In this document: one piece after another, positions 17,794 to 26,711 of the stretch
How positions within the stretch are numbered: position 1 is the stretch's first letter
Layout: every line of letters starts with the position of its first letter
NCBI RefSeq assembly: GCF_016429255.1
Contig: NZ_JAELUG010000025.1
Location: forward strand, 1 to 62,281
From: Rhizobium sp. ASV8
GTDB lineage: Bacteria; Pseudomonadota; Alphaproteobacteria; Rhizobiales; Rhizobiaceae
Reading direction: 5' to 3'
Length of the DNA stretch: 62,281 nt
Program-made: the position numbers and the translations under genes
Notes under the pieces: generated by a model
What the model was told of the DNA's origin: nothing
Database searches by the model: none
Seen by the model: the letters and a program-made list of their open reading frames with translations, nothing else

Positions 17794-19002
17794 CTAACGC
17801 CTCTTGCTGATGTCGTGGAAGTGTCGAACGGCCTCGGAGCAGAACTCCGGGGAATTGATCGCATGCGGCACCCGAAGCACCTGGCGGTCCTGCGTCTGCT
17901 GCACCGTGCTTTCGATGGCGTCGAACAGCGCGGCGTCGGCTTCGAGATCGTGGAACGGCTGGCCTGGAGCGTCCAGAAGCGACACCCCTCCGAGGGGCAA
18001 CAGGAAGCGCACCGGACCAATGCTGCGGTTCAGCCGCTCGCCTATCCATTTGCCCATCGCCACGTTTTCTTCGACCGTCGTGCGCATCAGCGTGATCTGC
18101 GGATTGTGCACATAGAGATTGCGGTGGCGATATTTCTCGGGAACGGTGTCGATGCCAGCGAAATTGACCATGTCGAGCGCGCCACAGGAGCCGACATAAG
18201 GCAGCGGCAGCTGCGCAAGGAAGCCGAAACGCTCCTCCGTCGCCGGCAGAATGCCGTCAAACAGCAGATCGCATACTTCTGTTGTGGTGATGTCCAGGAC
18301 CCCGGCCAGATAGCCGGACGCGGCAAGCTTTTCCATCGACTGACCGCCGATGCCGGTCGCGTGGAACACAAGGCACTCGTACTGGTCACGCAACTGCTCG
18401 ACAACCTGGGTGATGCAAGGCGTGGTGACGCCGAACATCGTCAGGCCGAGCGATGGCCTGTCGTCCTGGTCGGCTTCCTTGCGATTACGAACCATGCCGG
18501 CGATCGAATTGGCGGCATTCGACAGGACCGTTCGCGAGATGCGGTTAAGCCCGGCAATGTCGGTAATCGAGTTCACCATGGAAATATCGTTCGGGCCGAC
18601 ATAGGCGCTGATATTGCCGGCGGCCACGGTCGAGACCATCACGCGCGGGGTGCCGACGGGCAAAACCCGCATGGCCTGTGTGACCATCGCGGTTCCTCCC
18701 GAGCCGCCGAGGCCGATAACGCCACCGACGTCGCTGCGCGACAGGATGAAGTGTTCGAACGCAAGGCCCATCGCTGAAACGGCGGAACCGCGGTCTCCCG
18801 TGAAGACAGCTTCGACGCCACCTGGATGGAAGCCGGCGACCGATCTCGCATCGACATCGACGTTGGCCGACGGCGTCGCGGTCGAGAGATCGACCAGGAC
18901 TGCGGGCAATCCTTGTGCCCTGATCAGCTCCGCGACGTAGCGCAGTTCGTCACCCTTGGTATCGCAGGAACCCGCCACATAAATGGTCTTCGGCATAGTC
19001 AT
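17794..19002 (-). CDS. UPF0261 / Tm-1-like ATP-binding domain protein
   Basis: A 402-aa protein of the UPF0261 family, equivalent to the N-terminal ATP-binding half of tomato Tm-1. It begins [20 protein letters not shown] and contains [39 protein letters not shown] and [20 protein letters not shown], all characteristic. GGAGGAAACG precedes the ATG. It is followed after one base by the Tm-1-like TIM-barrel gene and preceded (10 bp) by an ABC permease gene. The biochemical role in bacteria is unclear; in this operon it likely acts on the imported solute. Confidence 0.87.
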   Translation of the reverse strand: MTMPKTIYVAGSCDTKGDELRYVAELIRAQGLPAVLVDLSTATPSANVDVDARSVAGFHPGGVEAVFTGDRGSAVSAMGLAFEHFILSRSDVGGVIGLGGSGGTAMVTQAMRVLPVGTPRVMVSTVAAGNISAYVGPNDISMVNSITDIAGLNRISRTVLSNAANSIAGMVRNRKEADQDDRPSLGLTMFGVTTPCITQVVEQLRDQYECLVFHATGIGGQSMEKLAASGYLAGVLDITTTEVCDLLFDGILPATEERFGFLAQLPLPYVGSCGALDMVNFAGIDTVPEKYRHRNLYVHNPQITLMRTTVEENVAMGKWIGERLNRSIGPVRFLLPLGGVSLLDAPGQPFHDLEADAALFDAIESTVQQTQDRQVLRVPHAINSPEFCSEAVRHFHDISKRR

Positions 19003-19012
19003 CGTTTCCTCC

Positions 19013-19909
19013 TCACGTATTTTTCAATTTTCTTGCAGCTGTGCGTAGCCCCAGGCCGATCATCGCCAGCAGAGTGATGCCGTAGGGGGCTATGTCGGTG
19101 ATCTGGTTGGGGAGCCCCTGCCCTTGGAGCCGTAGACCGATCGCATCCGCCAGGCCGAAGCCGAAGCATGCCAAGGCGATGCCGAGCGGATGGGCGCGGC
19201 CAAGCATCACGGCGACAACGGCTATCCAGCCTCGTCCCGCAGTCATGTTTTCAGCGAAAAGCGCGACGGAGCCCAGAGCCAGTTCGGCGCCCGCCAATCC
19301 GCAAAGTCCACCGGCGAAAACAACGATCGCCATTTGATAGCGGTTCACATTTGCTCCCATTGCCGCAGCGGCGGACGGTACCTCGCCGATGCCGCGCAGT
19401 CGCAGGCCCCAGCGCGTGCGGAACAGGTAGATATTGACGAGGATCACCAGCAGCCATGAGAGATAGACGAGTACATTGTGTCCGCCGAGGATCGCGCCGA
19501 GCACCGGAACGTCGGCAAGCCCCGGAATGCCGAAGCGTGACAAGGCGGTGACGGACGGATCGACGAGTGTGCCGGTTACGCCGAACAGGGCGCTCAGAAG
19601 ATAGGTCGTCAGTCCGGAAGCAAGCAGGTTCAGGCCAATACCGATAACGATCGGGTCACCGCCGAACCTTGCGCCACCGAGGGCGAGCGGCATCGCGAAG
19701 ATCGCTGCGCAGACGAGCGCCATCAGCACAGCGAGTACCGGTGAGCCGAAGGCGAGGCTTGCCGCGACGGCCACGAACGCACCGACGAGCATGTTGCCCT
19801 CTAGCGCAATGTTGAAAACGCCGGCACGCTCGCACAAGGCCCCCGCCATCGCCGCCAAGAGCACCGGCGTCATCAGATCTAGGACCTGCGAAAGAAGCAT
19901 GGTTATCAT
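19013..19909 (-). CDS. ABC transporter permease, BMP/nucleoside type (second permease)
   Basis: A 298-aa inner-membrane protein of the branched-chain/BMP-type permease family (YufQ/NupQ-like). It has about eight to nine hydrophobic segments and the family block [20 protein letters not shown] near the N-terminus. [20 protein letters not shown] and [20 protein letters not shown] are further blocks. It is encoded 3 bp after the first permease, with which it forms the channel. Together with the ATPase and BMP lipoprotein-like binding protein upstream it makes a complete importer of the purine-nucleoside type. The true substrate may differ. Confidence 0.88.
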   Translation of the reverse strand: MITMLLSQVLDLMTPVLLAAMAGALCERAGVFNIALEGNMLVGAFVAVAASLAFGSPVLAVLMALVCAAIFAMPLALGGARFGGDPIVIGIGLNLLASGLTTYLLSALFGVTGTLVDPSVTALSRFGIPGLADVPVLGAILGGHNVLVYLSWLLVILVNIYLFRTRWGLRLRGIGEVPSAAAAMGANVNRYQMAIVVFAGGLCGLAGAELALGSVALFAENMTAGRGWIAVVAVMLGRAHPLGIALACFGFGLADAIGLRLQGQGLPNQITDIAPYGITLLAMIGLGLRTAARKLKNT

Positions 19910-19912
19910 GAT

Positions 19913-20941
19913 CTATCGCCTCCTCAGGAAGATTGGGCGGGCAGCGAGGCAGAGGATGATCAATGCCTGCAAGACCCATGTGAGGACCGCTGGAAGGCCG
20001 AGTGCCCGCTCCATCGAAAATCCACCCACTTGCAGTGCCGAGAAGAATATCGAAGTCACGACGGTGGCGATCGGGCTTGCCATCGCAAGGACCGCAGCCA
20101 TCAATCCCGACCAGGTGTAGCCCGGCGCAAGCAAGGCGCCGTCCGTGAAACGATATTGCTGCCCGAGGATGAGCAGGGCTCCGACCAGGCCCGCCAGGGC
20201 GCCGCTCAGGAAAGCCACGCGCTGGGTCTGACGCGGCAGGTTCGTTCCCGAATAGCGAGCGAACCGCGCGTTGAGGCCTGTCATGCGCCATTCGAAACCG
20301 TTGACGCCGTGCCTGTCGTTGACGATCACGGCGATTGCGACCGCAGCCATGATCATCATGCCCCAGCTGATCGGCAGATCGAGGATGCTGCCGGGTAGGC
20401 GTGCTCCCATGGCGACGCGATAGGTTTCCGGCATACCGGTCGACGGGTCGCGCAAGGGATAGCGAACGAGATAGGATGTTATGCCGCGAGCGATATAGCT
20501 CAGGAGCAGGCTCGCGATCAGAAACGGAATCGCGAGGCTTAGCTGGAGGATAGCCGCGATCCAGGCGTAGAGGCCACCGGCGCACATGGCGGCCAACAGG
20601 GCCAGTACGGCTCTGACAGCACCGGGGACAGGCAGGTAAAGCGCAACAAGCGCCGCAGCAAGGCCGCCGACCAGCATTTGCCCGTCGCCGCCGAGATTGA
20701 CGAGGCCGGCGCGCAATGCGATCGCCGCTGCCAGTGCCATGCCGACCAATGGCACAGCGCGGGTGAATGTCTCGCCCAGCCCACGGCCGGCGACGGCACC
20801 CGTGATGATCTCGCGATAGACCGAGAGCGGATTGGCGCCGGTCGAGAGAACGACGAGCCCGCCGAGGACAATTGCGGCGATGATGGAGAGCACTATGGCC
20901 CCCACCCGCGATTTCGTATCGAGGCTTGCTGCCGTCGTCAT
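19913..20941 (-). CDS. ABC transporter permease, BMP/nucleoside type (first permease)
   Basis: A 342-aa inner-membrane protein of the YufP/NupP-like permease family. The ATG at 20941 overlaps the ATPase stop by 4 bp (ATGA), which decides the start over an upstream one at 20968. It has about ten hydrophobic segments. Family blocks include GLGETFTRAVPLVGMALAAA, LRAGLVNLGGDGQMLVGGLA and GLVGALLILGQQYRFTDGAL. It pairs with the next permease to form the membrane channel of the importer. Confidence 0.88.
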   Translation of the reverse strand: MTTAASLDTKSRVGAIVLSIIAAIVLGGLVVLSTGANPLSVYREIITGAVAGRGLGETFTRAVPLVGMALAAAIALRAGLVNLGGDGQMLVGGLAAALVALYLPVPGAVRAVLALLAAMCAGGLYAWIAAILQLSLAIPFLIASLLLSYIARGITSYLVRYPLRDPSTGMPETYRVAMGARLPGSILDLPISWGMMIMAAVAIAVIVNDRHGVNGFEWRMTGLNARFARYSGTNLPRQTQRVAFLSGALAGLVGALLILGQQYRFTDGALLAPGYTWSGLMAAVLAMASPIATVVTSIFFSALQVGGFSMERALGLPAVLTWVLQALIILCLAARPIFLRRR

Positions 20942-22443
20942 GCGCTTTGCACTCCCCCCATCATCCACCCGCCGATGGTGCTTTCGTTCATGTCGTTTCC
21001 GGTGAGGCTGGCGTTGATCCGCCCCTCGAACATCACCAGAATCCGATCCGAAAGCGCCAGCAGTTCGTTCAGATCCGATGAGACCAACAGGATTGCGCGA
21101 CCTTTGTCGCGTTCGGCAATCAGCGTCTTGTGAATGAATTCTATCGCGCCGACATCCACCCCGCGCGTCGGCTCCTCGATGATGATGAGCGGCGATTGGT
21201 GCTCGATCTCGCGGGCTATGACCACTTTCTGCATGTTGCCGCCTGAAAGCGAGCCGATAGGCACCTGCTCCGAGGTGGCTTTCACCCTGAACTGCTCAAT
21301 CAGCCTGCGCGCCTGGGTGCGGATGGCCTCTTTGCGGAGAAATCCCCGGCGGGAGGTGTTGGGGGTACGATGCGTGCCAAAAACGATGTTGTCTGCAATC
21401 GAGGCTGCGGGCGCAGTGCCCGTCAGATGCCGATCTTCGGGCACATAGGAGATGCCTGCGGAACGGCGATCTGCGATCGAGAAATCAGAGACGTCCGTTC
21501 CCGCGACAACTACCGACCCCGCCGCGTTCTCAAGTCCCGTGACAGCGGAGATCAGTTGGGGTTGACCGTTTCCGGAAACGCCGGCGATGCCGACGATCTC
21601 CCCAGGCCGAACGTCGAAAGACACGTTATCGACGATGGCGACATCTCCCTTGCGAACCGAAAGGTTCCGGACCGAGAGCATTGGCGGTGCGGTAGACACC
21701 ACCTTCGTCGCGACTGTCGGCGGCACGTTCCGTCCGATCATGGCGCGGATGATGTCGGCCTCGTTCGTGTCCGCAGTTGTCAAGTTGCCCGTGAGGCGGC
21801 CGTCGCGCATGACGGTTATCTGGTCGGTGACGGCGATGACCTCGGGGATCTTGTGGGTCACCAGAATGAGGGCCATGCCTTGCCTCGCCAGGTGGCGCAT
21901 AGCCGTGAAGAGGCTATCGCGCTCCTGCGGAGTGAGGACGGCCGTCGGTTCGTCGAGGATCAGGATCTTCGCCTGCCGTGACAGCGCCTTTAGAATCTCG
22001 AGGCGCTGGCGTATGCCGACCGCCAGATCGCGCACACGGCTGTCGGGGTCGATCTCGAGCCCGTGCTTGGCGCCGAGGCCGCGAACAAAATCGCGAGCGG
22101 CGTCCGCCGAGACGAATGGACCATTGCCGGGCTCGTTCTGGAACACCAGGTTTTCCCAGACGGTCAGGTTCGGAAACTGCCTGAACGTCTGATGGACCAT
22201 GCCGACGCCGGCGGCGATGGCGCCGAGCGGGCTCACGAAATCCATCCTCTTTCCATCGATCAGTATTTCGCCGGCGTCCGGCTTGATGAGCCCATAGAGG
22301 ATGTTCATCAGGGTCGACTTGCCGGCCCCGTTTTCCCCCATCAGCGCATGGATCTCACCAGTCTTGACCGTGAGGCTCACACCGTCATTGGCAACAAGAC
22401 TGCCAAATCGTTTCGTAATGCCCTTCATCTGAAGCAAGGCCAT
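20938..22443 (-). CDS. ABC transporter ATP-binding protein with two ATPase domains (BMP/sugar type)
   Basis: A 501-aa fused double ATPase, as in YufO/NupO and RbsA-like importers. Domain 1 has Walker A GENGAGKST, the altered signature DLAVGIRQRLEILKALSRQA and Walker B ILILDEPTAVLT. Domain 2 has GVSGNGQPQL in place of a standard Walker A (usual for this class) and signature LSGGNMQKVVIAREI. Its Walker B region is LIIIEEPTRGVD. It lies between the BMP-type binding protein (18 bp) and permease genes of the same operon. Confidence 0.9.
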   Translation of the reverse strand: MALLQMKGITKRFGSLVANDGVSLTVKTGEIHALMGENGAGKSTLMNILYGLIKPDAGEILIDGKRMDFVSPLGAIAAGVGMVHQTFRQFPNLTVWENLVFQNEPGNGPFVSADAARDFVRGLGAKHGLEIDPDSRVRDLAVGIRQRLEILKALSRQAKILILDEPTAVLTPQERDSLFTAMRHLARQGMALILVTHKIPEVIAVTDQITVMRDGRLTGNLTTADTNEADIIRAMIGRNVPPTVATKVVSTAPPMLSVRNLSVRKGDVAIVDNVSFDVRPGEIVGIAGVSGNGQPQLISAVTGLENAAGSVVVAGTDVSDFSIADRRSAGISYVPEDRHLTGTAPAASIADNIVFGTHRTPNTSRRGFLRKEAIRTQARRLIEQFRVKATSEQVPIGSLSGGNMQKVVIAREIEHQSPLIIIEEPTRGVDVGAIEFIHKTLIAERDKGRAILLVSSDLNELLALSDRILVMFEGRINASLTGNDMNESTIGGWMMGGVQSA

Positions 22444-22461
22444 CGTCCTACTCCAGGGTCG

Positions 22462-23481
22462 TCACTGAGCCATGGGATCAGGGATGGCGATCGCGCCTGA
22501 CACGATCTTCGCCTGGATCTCCTTGAGCTTGCTGATGACTTCGGCCTCCTTTGCAATCGCGCAGCCGGAGTTCGCGACATCCGGTGACATGGCCAGCAGT
22601 TCCAACCCGCCTTCGGCGAGACCGAAGCTGACCACCGGTTTGACGGAGCCCTTCAGAATGCCATCGATGGTGGCGGGAAGAATGACATCGACGCGCTTGA
22701 GCGTGCTGTCGAGAATGGCACCGGGCGCGTCGCCACACTGATTGACGTCGAGGCCGATCGCCATTGCGCCGGGCTTGTCCGCGACCGCTTTGAAGACGCC
22801 GCCGTTGCTGCCGGCGGCCACCGCATAGATGCGATCGGCTCCATTGGAGAGCTGCAGCGCTGCCTGCGTCTGCGCTCTCACCGGATCCTGGAAGGGATTG
22901 TCGCCACCGATCCATGACGTCGGCAAGACGTTGATGTCTGACCGGACCGCCTTGGCGCCGAGAGCAAAGGAATCCGTGTAGCGATGCAGGAAGGGGATAT
23001 CGAGCGCGCCGATCACGCCGACCGTTTTGGTGCTCGAGGTCAGGGCAGCTTCGGCCCCGGCGAGATAGGCGGATTCCTGTTCGCGAAACACGGCGCAATG
23101 AACATTCTTCGGCGCATCCGGTATGCAGGTGTCAATGATGACAAAGTTCGAATCCGGATATTCCGGCGCCAGATCGGCGATGATGTCGCCGAACTCGAAG
23201 CCGATGACGGCGATGATTGGAGCCTTCATGTCGATCGCAGCCTGGACATTCTGTCGGCGCGTGGATGGATCAGTGCCTTCGAATATGCGTGCCTTTACGC
23301 CGTGGGCGTCTGCGGCCTTCTCGATGCCGGTCTTTCCGAGGCCCAGGAACTTGTTCACCCCAATGCGGCTGGGCGTGACCAGAACGTAAGGGGCATCCTC
23401 AGCCTTGGCCGGAACGCAAAGCGTCGCAAAGGCAAACAAGGAACCGAGGCAGGTATTCAGGAATTTGCTGGCAGTCGTCAT
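22462..23481 (-). CDS. BMP-family ABC transporter substrate-binding protein
   Basis: A 339-aa periplasmic binding protein of the BMP/PnrA-like family (PF02608), whose known members bind nucleosides or autoinducers. The ATG at 23481 has GGAG six bases upstream and gives signal peptide TTASKFLNTCLGSLFAFATL, cleaved around AKA. Landmarks are GKTGIEKAADAHGVKARIFE, PIIAVIGFEFGDIIADLAPE, SAYLAGAEAALTSSTKTVGV and VGVIGALDIPFLHRYTDSF. No lipobox is evident, so it is probably a soluble periplasmic protein. It is the second gene of the operon, after the SDR enzyme. Confidence 0.87.
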   Translation of the reverse strand: MTTASKFLNTCLGSLFAFATLCVPAKAEDAPYVLVTPSRIGVNKFLGLGKTGIEKAADAHGVKARIFEGTDPSTRRQNVQAAIDMKAPIIAVIGFEFGDIIADLAPEYPDSNFVIIDTCIPDAPKNVHCAVFREQESAYLAGAEAALTSSTKTVGVIGALDIPFLHRYTDSFALGAKAVRSDINVLPTSWIGGDNPFQDPVRAQTQAALQLSNGADRIYAVAAGSNGGVFKAVADKPGAMAIGLDVNQCGDAPGAILDSTLKRVDVILPATIDGILKGSVKPVVSFGLAEGGLELLAMSPDVANSGCAIAKEAEVISKLKEIQAKIVSGAIAIPDPMAQ

Positions 23482-23552
23482 TTTGGACTCCAAGGGCAAG
23501 TGTGTCGCGAATTGGCGGAACGCAGAAGCGCCGAACGGGTCGGCGCGTCGGT

Positions 23553-24392
23553 TCAGTAGGGCGTATCGCCACCATCGGTATTGATCGCCTGACCGCGAAT
23601 GATCATCGCGTCGTCGCTGAGCAGGAACGAGATCGTGCGTGCTAGCTCGGCCGGGTCGATGTGCCGGCGCAATTGCGAGCTGACGAGCTGCTTGAACACG
23701 TCATCTGGAGCCTGATCGACGAGACCGCCATAGGCGACCGCAACCTCGCGAAGCATGTCAGTGGCCATGCCGCCCGGGCAGACGCAGTTCACATTGATGT
23801 CGTTCGGCGCCAGCACTTCAGACAGGACGCGCGTGAAGTTGATCATGGCCGCCTTGCTGGCGCTGTAGGCGAGCGACTGGGTGTGTCCCTTCTTGCCGGC
23901 CTCCGATGCGACATTGACGATTGCGCCCTTGATGCCCTTCGCAATCATTGCCTTGGCGACAAGTCGCGCCGCTTCGAACGCGCCAAAGACGTTGATGGAG
24001 AAAATGCGCTCCCAATCCGTCCAGGGTGTTTCAAGCGGATCGACATGACGGACGATGGCCGCGCAGTTGACGAGCCCGTCCAGGGCGCCGAGCCGATGCT
24101 CAGCCTGCTTGATTGCTGCTGCGATAGACTCGGCGCTGCTGAGGTCGACCACGACGCCAGAAACCGTTTTGGAATGGGGTCCGAGGCCTGCAATTGCCTC
24201 ATTCAAGGCCTGCTCGCGGACATCGCCGATGACGACCGAGGCGCCTTCAGCCGCCAGCAGTTCAGCGGCGGCCTTGCCGGCACCGCCTGCACCGCCGAGG
24301 ACTAGATAACGTTTGCCTGCATGCGAGCGCGTTGGCACGACTTGCCGTACGGCCAATGGCGCATGCTCGCCCCTGGTGACGAAAGATCCCAT
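23553..24392 (-). CDS. Short-chain dehydrogenase/reductase
   Basis: A 279-aa classical SDR oxidoreductase that should act on an alcohol or ketone with NAD(P). The nucleotide-binding motif is LVLGGAGGAGKAAAELLAAE (GGAGGAG in place of the usual GxxxGxG), and GDVREQ ends strand 2, which favours NAD. The block DGLVNCAAIV (NAG-like position) and the catalytic set S with YSASKAAMINF are present, and the C-terminus carries GQAINTDGGDTPY. GGGGAGGA lies just before the ATG at 24392. It is the first gene of the eight-gene operon, with the MocR operator 80-108 bp upstream. Confidence 0.9.
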   Translation of the reverse strand: MGSFVTRGEHAPLAVRQVVPTRSHAGKRYLVLGGAGGAGKAAAELLAAEGASVVIGDVREQALNEAIAGLGPHSKTVSGVVVDLSSAESIAAAIKQAEHRLGALDGLVNCAAIVRHVDPLETPWTDWERIFSINVFGAFEAARLVAKAMIAKGIKGAIVNVASEAGKKGHTQSLAYSASKAAMINFTRVLSEVLAPNDINVNCVCPGGMATDMLREVAVAYGGLVDQAPDDVFKQLVSSQLRRHIDPAELARTISFLLSDDAMIIRGQAINTDGGDTPY

Positions 24393-24471
24393 TTTTTCCT
24401 CCCCTGGGCCTGCTGACCGAGGCCCTTCATCTCGTTCTCCGCAAACCAAGTTGCTCCATTCTTCGAGATCT

Positions 24472-24500
24472 GACAAAGTCCACTTGTCGAGAAGTGGATC
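24472..24500. promoter_or_regulatory. Probable MocR operator, copy 1
   Basis: The core TCCACTT-N6-AAGTGGA (24479-24498) is a perfect 7-bp inverted repeat. With its left extension ACAAAG it matches the sequence at 26352-26380 at 21 of 29 positions. It sits 5 bp before the ATG of the MocR-type regulator (24505) and 80 bp before the divergent SDR operon. Binding by this regulator is inferred from position and from the second copy. Confidence 0.65.
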
Positions 24501-24504
24501 AGGA

Positions 24505-25914
24505 ATGAACAGGATTTCACCGGCAAGGATCAGCCGGCTTATTGGTGACTGGCGCATGCTCGAGGGCAAGATCAGCCAGCAGCTGAGTTTGGCAATCGCC
24601 AAGCTGATCGCCGCAAGGGAGCTGCCGGTCGGTGGTCTGTTGCCGTCGGAGCGGGCACTTGCAACGGCGCTTGCGGTAAGCCGGGGAACTGTCGTTGCCG
24701 CCTATGCCTCTTTGCGGGATGCGGAAGTGCTGGACAGCCGACATGGCAGCGGCCACCGCATCGTTGCGTCTGTGACGACCTCCGGTGCTGCGCATACGCG
24801 CCTTGCCGGCGAGGTTCTGGCGCTTCCCCAGGATATCGATATGACCAGCGGCGCCCTGCCGCCCTCACCCGTTCTCACCCGAATGCTTGCAGCTTTGCGC
24901 GGTGCCGATCTTGCGAGCGTGGCCGCCGGCCTTGGTTACGATGCCTCCGGTCTGCCTGCGCTCCGCTGGGCCGTCGCTCGTTACTATACCGACCTCGGAC
25001 TTCCGACCCATCCGGACAATATTCTGATCACCAGCGGCGCGCAGCAAGCGGTTTGGCTTCTCGCCAACGCTCTGGTTGATCCCTCGGATGCGGTCGTTGT
25101 GGAAGACCCGGTTTATCGCGGCTCGTTGGAGGCCTTTCGCCGGCGCAATGCGCGGATCGTTCCCGTCGCTGCCACGGATACTGGTCTGAACATGGTCGAA
25201 TTGGAAAAGGCGCTTAGAAACCGGCCAAAGCTTCTCTATCTGTTTCCGGAGGCGCACAATCCGACGGGGCGGTCGCTGGACGATGCCAGTCGCCGCAAAC
25301 TGGTGGATTTGCTGGAGCGTTACCCGACGTTTCTCATTGAAGATGGCGCGCAAAACGAACTGTCTACCCTCGCAGGAACAACGCCGCGCCCGCTCGCGGG
25401 CCAGACGAACTCGGAGCTTGTCGCAACGATCGGAACGCTATCGAAGCTGTTCTGGGGCGGTATCCGCATCGGCTGGATCAGGTCCACTCCTCCAGTCGTG
25501 AAACGCCTTGCGAGCTTCAAGGCGGTCAATGACCTCGGCTGTTCGATGTTCGACCAGCATCTCGCCGTCGGCCTGCTCGAAAATATAGCGGAAGCGCGGA
25601 CATATCGTCATCAGGAGGTCGCCGGCCATCTGAAGACGGCCGAGGATCTCATTGTGGAGTATTCTCGAGATCGATGGAAATGGTCGCGTCCAGCGGGAGG
25701 CACTGCGATGTGGATCCATATGCCCGGTGTTGATACGGTGGCGCTGTGCCAGGAAGCACAACGCCATCGCCTGTTCCTTTCGGCTGGTCCCGGTTATTCG
25801 GCGCAGGAGAATTTTGGCGACTTCATCCGTCTGCCCTTCGTTCGGCCGCCGGCGACCATGCAATTCGCGATCGAGACTATTTGCGATTTGGCGAGCGCGA
25901 GCTCGCCCGCCTAG
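24505..25914 (+). CDS. MocR-type regulator (GntR winged helix fused to aminotransferase domain)
   Basis: A 469-aa transcription factor of the MocR/PdxR subfamily. The N-terminal GntR winged helix includes GGLLPSERALATALAVSRGT and VVAAYASLRDAEVLDSRHGS. The rest is a type I aminotransferase fold that binds PLP and senses amino compounds: NILITSGAQQAVWLLANALV, FPEAHNPTGRSLDDASRRKL and GTLSKLFWGGIRIGWIRS, with the likely PLP lysine in SKLF. The ATG at 24505 keeps the HTH complete. It is divergent from the eight-gene SDR/ABC operon and convergent with the cupin gene. It is the obvious local regulator for both. Confidence 0.9.
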   Translation: MNRISPARISRLIGDWRMLEGKISQQLSLAIAKLIAARELPVGGLLPSERALATALAVSRGTVVAAYASLRDAEVLDSRHGSGHRIVASVTTSGAAHTRLAGEVLALPQDIDMTSGALPPSPVLTRMLAALRGADLASVAAGLGYDASGLPALRWAVARYYTDLGLPTHPDNILITSGAQQAVWLLANALVDPSDAVVVEDPVYRGSLEAFRRRNARIVPVAATDTGLNMVELEKALRNRPKLLYLFPEAHNPTGRSLDDASRRKLVDLLERYPTFLIEDGAQNELSTLAGTTPRPLAGQTNSELVATIGTLSKLFWGGIRIGWIRSTPPVVKRLASFKAVNDLGCSMFDQHLAVGLLENIAEARTYRHQEVAGHLKTAEDLIVEYSRDRWKWSRPAGGTAMWIHMPGVDTVALCQEAQRHRLFLSAGPGYSAQENFGDFIRLPFVRPPATMQFAIETICDLASASSPA

Positions 25915-25926
25915 CCGATAGAGGGC

Positions 25927-26298
25927 CTACTGCTCCAGGTTTACATAGGATTCCGGGAAGAAGCGCGGTGTGCATAGGCAGTAGAACTCCAGATCCACTG
26001 CGCCGGTGTTCTCGATGCGCTGCGCCGCGCCTGCCGGTATGACAGCCTGGTCCCCGACCTGAAGCCGCTGCTTTACGCCGTCGATCTCGAGGATCCCTTC
26101 GCCTTGGCGAACGATGTAGCGCTCTATCACACCGGTCAGGCTGTGCAGCTGCGTGGTAACGCCTGCCTCGACGCGAGCGACGGCAAGCGACGCTTCCGGG
26201 GACGCATCGCAATTGTGCAGCTCCGTAATATAGCACCTTTCATCGGTCCAGAACTCACCCTTACCGTTTGCGAAAATGATCTTGTCTTCCTTAGGCAT
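25927..26298 (-). CDS. Small cupin-domain protein
   Basis: A 123-aa single-domain cupin. The ATG at 26298 follows GGAGGAAAC. The first cupin motif is partly kept (TQLHSLTGVIERYIVRQGEG), with His, Glu and Arg positions. The second is VGDQAVIPAGAAQRIENTGA, where the usual PxxxxH becomes PAGAAQR, so the fourth metal ligand seems to be missing. It may bind ligand without metal or have altered metal use. A copy of the MocR operator lies 54 bp upstream of its start, tying it to the SDR/ABC operon. Confidence 0.8.
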   Translation of the reverse strand: MPKEDKIIFANGKGEFWTDERCYITELHNCDASPEASLAVARVEAGVTTQLHSLTGVIERYIVRQGEGILEIDGVKQRLQVGDQAVIPAGAAQRIENTGAVDLEFYCLCTPRFFPESYVNLEQ

Positions 26299-26351
26299 CA
26301 GTTTCCTCCGCCATGTTCGAACCGGCAAACTGAGCCGCGAGCGGAGGAGTC

Positions 26352-26380
26352 CACAAGGACCACTTTGTGAAAAGTGGTTC
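26352..26380. promoter_or_regulatory. Probable MocR operator, copy 2
   Basis: ACCACTTT-GTGA-AAAGTGGT (26359-26378) is a perfect 8-bp inverted repeat and shares the core CCACTT-N6-AAGTGG plus the left ACAA with copy 1 at 24472-24500. It lies 54 bp before the cupin start and 332 bp before the divergent lyase-like gene. It may regulate one or both. Confidence 0.65.
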
Positions 26381-26711
26381 GAACCTCGCCGTTTGGGCAA
26401 TAATGGGCGATGTTCCGTCCAAGCTCGTGCCTTAAGTCCAACAGCCATGGTTCCCATAGCCTGGACGCCGACGCCCATGTGCCTATTTGAAGAAAATAAA
26501 ACATATCAAAAGCTTGCATTGGAATGCTCGTGGCGGAGGCAGGCCAGTCCGTGTGGCATTTTCAATGCACGTATTGCCGCGCAACGAGATAGCAGTGTTC
26601 TCCAATCGATATGACTGCCGCTGCCGCCATGACGTGCTATGCGTTAAGCCTAGCTGTTCCGACGATGGACATTGGCGGAAAGCCGATCGCAGGTGCTGGA
26701 GGCAAGCGGGA
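26381..26711. other. Intergenic stretch before the lyase-like gene
   Basis: About 330 bp. It contains an AT-rich part near 26492-26515 (AAAATAAAACATATCAAAAG) that could hold a promoter. A GGAGG at 26698-26702 is the ribosome binding site of the next gene. I see no supported gene here. Confidence 0.5.

Noticed and set aside
17793..18020. A 76-codon N-terminal extension of the Tm-1-like TIM-barrel protein
   Set aside because: The extension lies in another frame of the UPF0261 gene and is Arg/Cys/Ser-rich. The start at 17792, one base after the upstream stop, gives the expected N-terminus.
24393..24602. N-terminal extension of the SDR enzyme (70 codons)
   Set aside because: It would run through the MocR operator and the regulator's start. 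The ATG at 24392 has a good ribosome binding site and leaves the Rossmann fold complete.
26351..26390. GGTTCGAACC as a possible tRNA T-arm
   Set aside because: No acceptor stem, anticodon arm or CCA-compatible end can be folded around it; it is the edge of the MocR operator region.
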